Of a stretch of 9,143 nt of DNA, positions 6,409 to 9,143 are shown piece by piece (within the stretch, counting starts at the first letter, position 1; the number at the start of each line of letters is the position of its first letter). The notes beneath the pieces were generated by a model. The model saw only the letters and a list, made by a program, of their open reading frames with translations. It made no database searches and was not told the origin of the DNA. The stretch is from an uncultured Porphyromonadaceae bacterium (GTDB taxonomy: Bacteria; Bacteroidota; Bacteroidia; Bacteroidales; Muribaculaceae). The stretch spans positions 1 through 9,143 of the forward strand of contig URWH01000067.1 in NCBI GenBank assembly GCA_900551515.1, read 5' to 3'. A program made the position numbers and the translations under genes.

Positions 6409-7206
6409 ATGAGCAACACGATCAGCCCTCTCGCCTACGTCGACAAATCGGCTAAACTCGGCGACAACATCATCGTTCATCCCTTTGCCTACATCGACGC
6501 CGATGTCGAAATCGGCGACGGCTGCGAGATAATGTCCTACACCAGCATCCTCGCAGGCACACGGATGGGCAAAAACAACAAAGTATATCAGAACACCGTG
6601 ATCGGCGCCGAGCCCCAGGACTTCCGCTGGCACGGCGAAAAAAGCTACTGCTACATCGGCGACAACAACGTAATCCGTGAGCACGTAATCATCAACCGCG
6701 GCATCAAGCCCGAAGGAGGCACACGCATCGGCAACGAGACCTTCATCATGGCTGAAACCCACATCGGCCACGACACCGACATCAAAGGCCGCAGCGTGAT
6801 AGGCAACGGCGTCACCATCGCCGGCGACGCCTCTGTGGCCGAATGTGTCATCCTCTCGTCGGGCGTCATTCTCCATGAAGGCGCCAAAATCGGCGAATGG
6901 GTGCTCGTCAAAGGCGGCTGCCGCATTGCCGGCAACGTGCCTCCCTTCGTCATCATGGCCCACAACCCCGCCTCCTACTTCGGCGTCAACGCCGTGGTGC
7001 TCCGCAAGCACGGATTCACCGAAGAGCAGATCGACGATATTGCCAAAGCCTACCGCCACATCTATCAGAGCGGCACTTCGGTGTTCAACGCCCTCAAGCG
7101 CATCGAGGCCGACATCGACGATGGAACCATCCGCTCTTCAATCACCGATTTCATCAGAGGCTGCAACCTCAAGCTCGTCGCCATACCCCGCGACCTTGAG
7201 GACTAA
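6409..7206 (+). CDS. LpxA-like acyl-ACP--UDP-N-acetylglucosamine O-acyltransferase (possibly a divergent paralog)
   Basis: LpxA moves a 3-hydroxyacyl chain from acyl carrier protein to the 3-OH of UDP-GlcNAc in the cytoplasm, the first step of lipid A synthesis. The protein has the family architecture: a left-handed beta-helix of hexapeptide repeats over about residues 1-185, then a helical C-terminal domain (FTEEQIDDIAKAYRHIYQSG). Its 265 residues compare with 262 in E. coli. Conserved pieces include VIGAEPQDF (64-72), THIGHD with His118 and His121 (matching H122 and the catalytic base H125), NVPPFVI (176-182) and YFGVN (190-194). Several family positions differ: the HQF motif reads H156-E157-G158, the usual GGM before it reads L-S-S, and the glycine matching E. 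coli G172 is Lys168. The chain-length ruler site G173 remains glycine (Gly169). A housekeeping lpxA in this phylum normally lies near lpxD and lpxC-fabZ, which are not seen here. I therefore call it LpxA-like, either a paralog or a diverged LpxA. It starts 33 bases after the channel gene, so co-transcription is plausible. Confidence 0.85.
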   Translation: MSNTISPLAYVDKSAKLGDNIIVHPFAYIDADVEIGDGCEIMSYTSILAGTRMGKNNKVYQNTVIGAEPQDFRWHGEKSYCYIGDNNVIREHVIINRGIKPEGGTRIGNETFIMAETHIGHDTDIKGRSVIGNGVTIAGDASVAECVILSSGVILHEGAKIGEWVLVKGGCRIAGNVPPFVIMAHNPASYFGVNAVVLRKHGFTEEQIDDIAKAYRHIYQSGTSVFNALKRIEADIDDGTIRSSITDFIRGCNLKLVAIPRDLED

Positions 7207-7231
7207 TCCTCATTACATCCCCTTATACAAT

Positions 7232-7265
7232 TCAGGCGGTGTATCATAATCGACACACCGCCTGA
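7232..7265. terminator. Strong hairpin between convergent genes, likely bidirectional terminator
   Basis: An 11-bp perfect stem joins TCAGGCGGTGT (7232-7242) with ACACCGCCTGA (7255-7265). Two more inner pairs (7244-7245 with 7252-7253) follow one mismatch, leaving a 6-base loop. It lies 25 bases after the acyltransferase stop and 37 bases beyond the stop of the convergent minus-strand gene. The downstream T-tracts are short (ATTTGTATG on the plus strand, AATTGTAT on the minus strand). Termination in both directions is the natural reading from stem strength and position. Confidence 0.8.
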
Positions 7266-7302
7266 TTTGTATGTTATCCGGAAAGCGCCGGAACAGTCGC
7301 CA

Positions 7303-9143
7303 TCAGTGACGGCGTCCCATGCCGGGAGGCGGACCGCCCCCGGGTCCTCGCCATGCATTGCGGTCCACGGGCTCATTGCCCTTGCCGAAGGTGTTGAACT
7401 TATAGCTGACCGTAAACATGAAATAGCGCGTCAGGTCGTTGTAGGATATATCGTCAATATAGTTGGCCGTCACGCTGCGCGATATGTTGCTGCGCTGCTG
7501 CAGAAGGTCGTAAGCCTTAACCGACAGCGTAAGCGAGCGGTCGCGCAGCAGCTGATAAGAGATGGAGGCGTTCCACATCCATTCGTTCTTGTCGTAGCCC
7601 TGCGAATAGCCCTTGGTGGCCGTATAGGTCAGGTCGCTGCTCAGTATCACACCTATCGGCGTATAATAGTAGGCCGAGAATGTCCCGCCGTAGTTATGGA
7701 CGGTCATGTTGCCGGCCGACTGCAGCGAGTTGGTGGTGTACTGCAGCGAATAGCGCGGCCGCAGTTCAAATTCAAGATTGTCGGGACGGAACGCGATGGA
7801 GGGCATGAAATTCCACAGGAGCGAACCGCTGCGGTTGCGGTTGCCGTTGTTGAAGCCCACGCGCTGATTGTACATGATGAACGAGTGGGCGCTCACCTGC
7901 CATGCCTTGTTGCGCAGCGGCTGCGAGAACATGGCCATGAGGCGGCCGCTCCACACGCCGTTGACGTTTTCATATGTGGTGGTCTGCGAACCTGTCTCGC
8001 GGTCGAACGTTGTGCGCGAAACGATCGAGTTCTGCGTCATGTTGAAGTCCGACATCACCATGATCGAGCGCTGATGCTCGAGATTGAAATCCTGAAAACG
8101 CACACGCAGATAGTGGGTGAACGAAGGATCCAGATTGGGATTACCGACAACTATGCGCATCGGGTCGGAATAGTCGGCCACCGGCTGCAGCTGCGTCATC
8201 GACGGCTGCGACGAACGTCCGCGATAGTTGATGTTGAGAGTGGTCTGCTTGCTGAAACGCATGCGATAGCGAAGGAACGGGGCCACATTCCACACCCAGC
8301 GGGTGTCGATGGCGCGTTCGGGGTGCGTCAGGTTGTCGCTGCTCGAGCTCGACGGCACAAGCGATACGCCGACGTCGAGATTGTGGCGGCTCGACACGTG
8401 GCGGTAGCCCACGCGTATGTCCTGGCTGAAGAAGTCGTTGCGGAAGCGGTTGCTCAGCGTGTCGTTCATCTGCAGTGTCGTGTAGTCGATCTCGGGAATC
8501 CCGTCGGGGCCGGCCGGCAGCAGCGGATGGTCGTAGACGAGCTTGTCATTGTTGTTCCAGCGATATTGCGCGCTGTAGGCAAATGTCAGATAATTGCCTT
8601 TCGTCGGGTCGCCGATAGGCTCGGTCCAGGTCAGGCGTCCCTGCGCGTAATTGGTCCATGTGTGATTTGAGGTGTATTGGTCGTAGACGTCGATCGAATC
8701 GTTGAAGTTGAAGAAGCGGTTGAGCGAATACGACATCTCGTTTTCACGCACGTTGCTGTGGGTGTAGCGTGCCTGAACCGAAAACGACCGTCCGGGACGG
8801 CTGGCAAAGTTGTGGTTGAATATAGCGTTGATGCCGAACTCGAGGGAGTGTCCGCGCGAATCGTTGTCGTTGAGCGTGCGGCTCACCATCGAGCGCATGG
8901 CGTCGCCGGCGCGGTTGACCGTCGAGTCGAGGCTGGTCGAATGGTTGCGGTTGTAGGAGAAGTTGGGCCGCAGCTCAAATGTGTTGAACGAGTCGGGCTT
9001 CCATTGCAGGCGGAAGTCGGCGCGTATGTTGTGGCCGCGGTCGCGCGTGTATTTATTGGTGTTGCTCCACGACGTTGAATCGCTGAACAGATACTGGCGG
9101 TCCTGAAGCTGGCGGGTGTCGCGGTCGGAGTGCGACCACATGA
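7303..9143 (-). CDS. Outer-membrane beta-barrel protein, OMP_b-brl_3 type (partial, 5' end outside window)
   Basis: Read from the right edge leftward, the frame stays open for about 612 codons and stops with TGA at 7305-7303. The Met encoded at 9141-9139 is probably internal, because the frame is still open at the window edge. The protein is a succession of alternating polar and aromatic strands rich in Asn, Ser, Tyr, Arg and Trp, as in large outer-membrane barrels. Near visible residues 312-345 it shows the pattern QLQPVADYSDP followed by VGNPNLDPS, which I recognise from the Bacteroidetes OMP_b-brl_3 (TonB-dependent-receptor-like) family. A C-terminal barrel strand ends at YKFNTF, after which comes a basic Gly/Pro/Arg tail of about 27 residues. 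Family members usually carry an N-terminal carboxypeptidase-regulatory-like and plug region; that part would be upstream of the window and cannot be confirmed. The ligand is unknown. The gene converges on the acyltransferase gene and shares the hairpin at 7232-7265. No SusD-like partner is visible. Confidence 0.88.
   Translation of the reverse strand, partial: MWSHSDRDTRQLQDRQYLFSDSTSWSNTNKYTRDRGHNIRADFRLQWKPDSFNTFELRPNFSYNRNHSTSLDSTVNRAGDAMRSMVSRTLNDNDSRGHSLEFGINAIFNHNFASRPGRSFSVQARYTHSNVRENEMSYSLNRFFNFNDSIDVYDQYTSNHTWTNYAQGRLTWTEPIGDPTKGNYLTFAYSAQYRWNNNDKLVYDHPLLPAGPDGIPEIDYTTLQMNDTLSNRFRNDFFSQDIRVGYRHVSSRHNLDVGVSLVPSSSSSDNLTHPERAIDTRWVWNVAPFLRYRMRFSKQTTLNINYRGRSSQPSMTQLQPVADYSDPMRIVVGNPNLDPSFTHYLRVRFQDFNLEHQRSIMVMSDFNMTQNSIVSRTTFDRETGSQTTTYENVNGVWSGRLMAMFSQPLRNKAWQVSAHSFIMYNQRVGFNNGNRNRSGSLLWNFMPSIAFRPDNLEFELRPRYSLQYTTNSLQSAGNMTVHNYGGTFSAYYYTPIGVILSSDLTYTATKGYSQGYDKNEWMWNASISYQLLRDRSLTLSVKAYDLLQQRSNISRSVTANYIDDISYNDLTRYFMFTVSYKFNTFGKGNEPVDRNAWRGPGGGPPPGMGRRH

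Noticed and set aside
6376..7059. Minus-strand open frame of about 227 codons opposite the LpxA-like gene
   Set aside because: Repetitive Val/Asp/Ala composition expected from the complement of hexapeptide-repeat codons; the plus strand is clearly the coding one.
7267..8670. Long plus-strand open frame of about 467 codons
   Set aside because: It lies opposite the beta-barrel gene, begins just beyond the terminator stem, and its translation is a low-complexity mix of Val, Ala, Arg and His with no domain, typical of the antisense of a GC-rich gene. The minus-strand frame has family motifs and barrel-like composition.
8677..9078. Second plus-strand open frame of about 133 codons
   Set aside because: Same type of antisense shadow of the barrel gene, with no recognisable domain or start context.

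Overview
The window looks like a chromosomal segment of a Bacteroidales bacterium, perhaps of the Muribaculaceae type; the family level is a guess. The grounds are: two promoter -7 boxes of the Bacteroidetes form TAnnTTTG ahead of the first gene; weak or absent Shine-Dalgarno sequences; adaptor and outer-membrane efflux components that both carry lipoprotein signals; a large outer-membrane beta-barrel of the OMP_b-brl_3 type; and GC-rich codon third positions with AT-rich intergenic DNA.

Layout. Bases 1-272 are an AT-rich leader with two candidate -7 boxes and several inverted repeats. Bases 273-6375 hold a complete tripartite RND efflux operon on the plus strand: periplasmic adaptor (273-1475), HAE1-type inner-membrane permease (1581-4964) and NodT/OprM-type outer-membrane channel lipoprotein (4978-6375). 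An LpxA-like acyltransferase (6409-7206) follows 33 bases later on the same strand and may be co-transcribed. A strong hairpin at 7232-7265 separates it from a convergent minus-strand gene (7303 to beyond 9143). That gene encodes the C-terminal part of an outer-membrane beta-barrel protein, and its 5' end lies outside the window.

How the genes fit together. The three efflux proteins should form one envelope-spanning pump that takes substrates from the inner membrane or periplasm and expels them through the outer membrane, driven by the proton gradient. The acyltransferase belongs to the lipid A pathway family, so the cluster joins drug, lipid or bile-type efflux with outer-membrane lipid chemistry; that functional link is inference from position only. 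No dedicated regulator gene lies in the window.

The points most worth checking are a hydrophobic insertion of about 70 residues in the middle of the permease, which would add two membrane segments; the altered active-site surroundings in the LpxA-like protein; a hairpin flanked by direct repeats just before the permease start; and inverted repeats around the promoter-like sequence before the operon. I found no mobile element, CRISPR array, rRNA or tRNA. The window mostly holds known gene families rather than a clearly new system.
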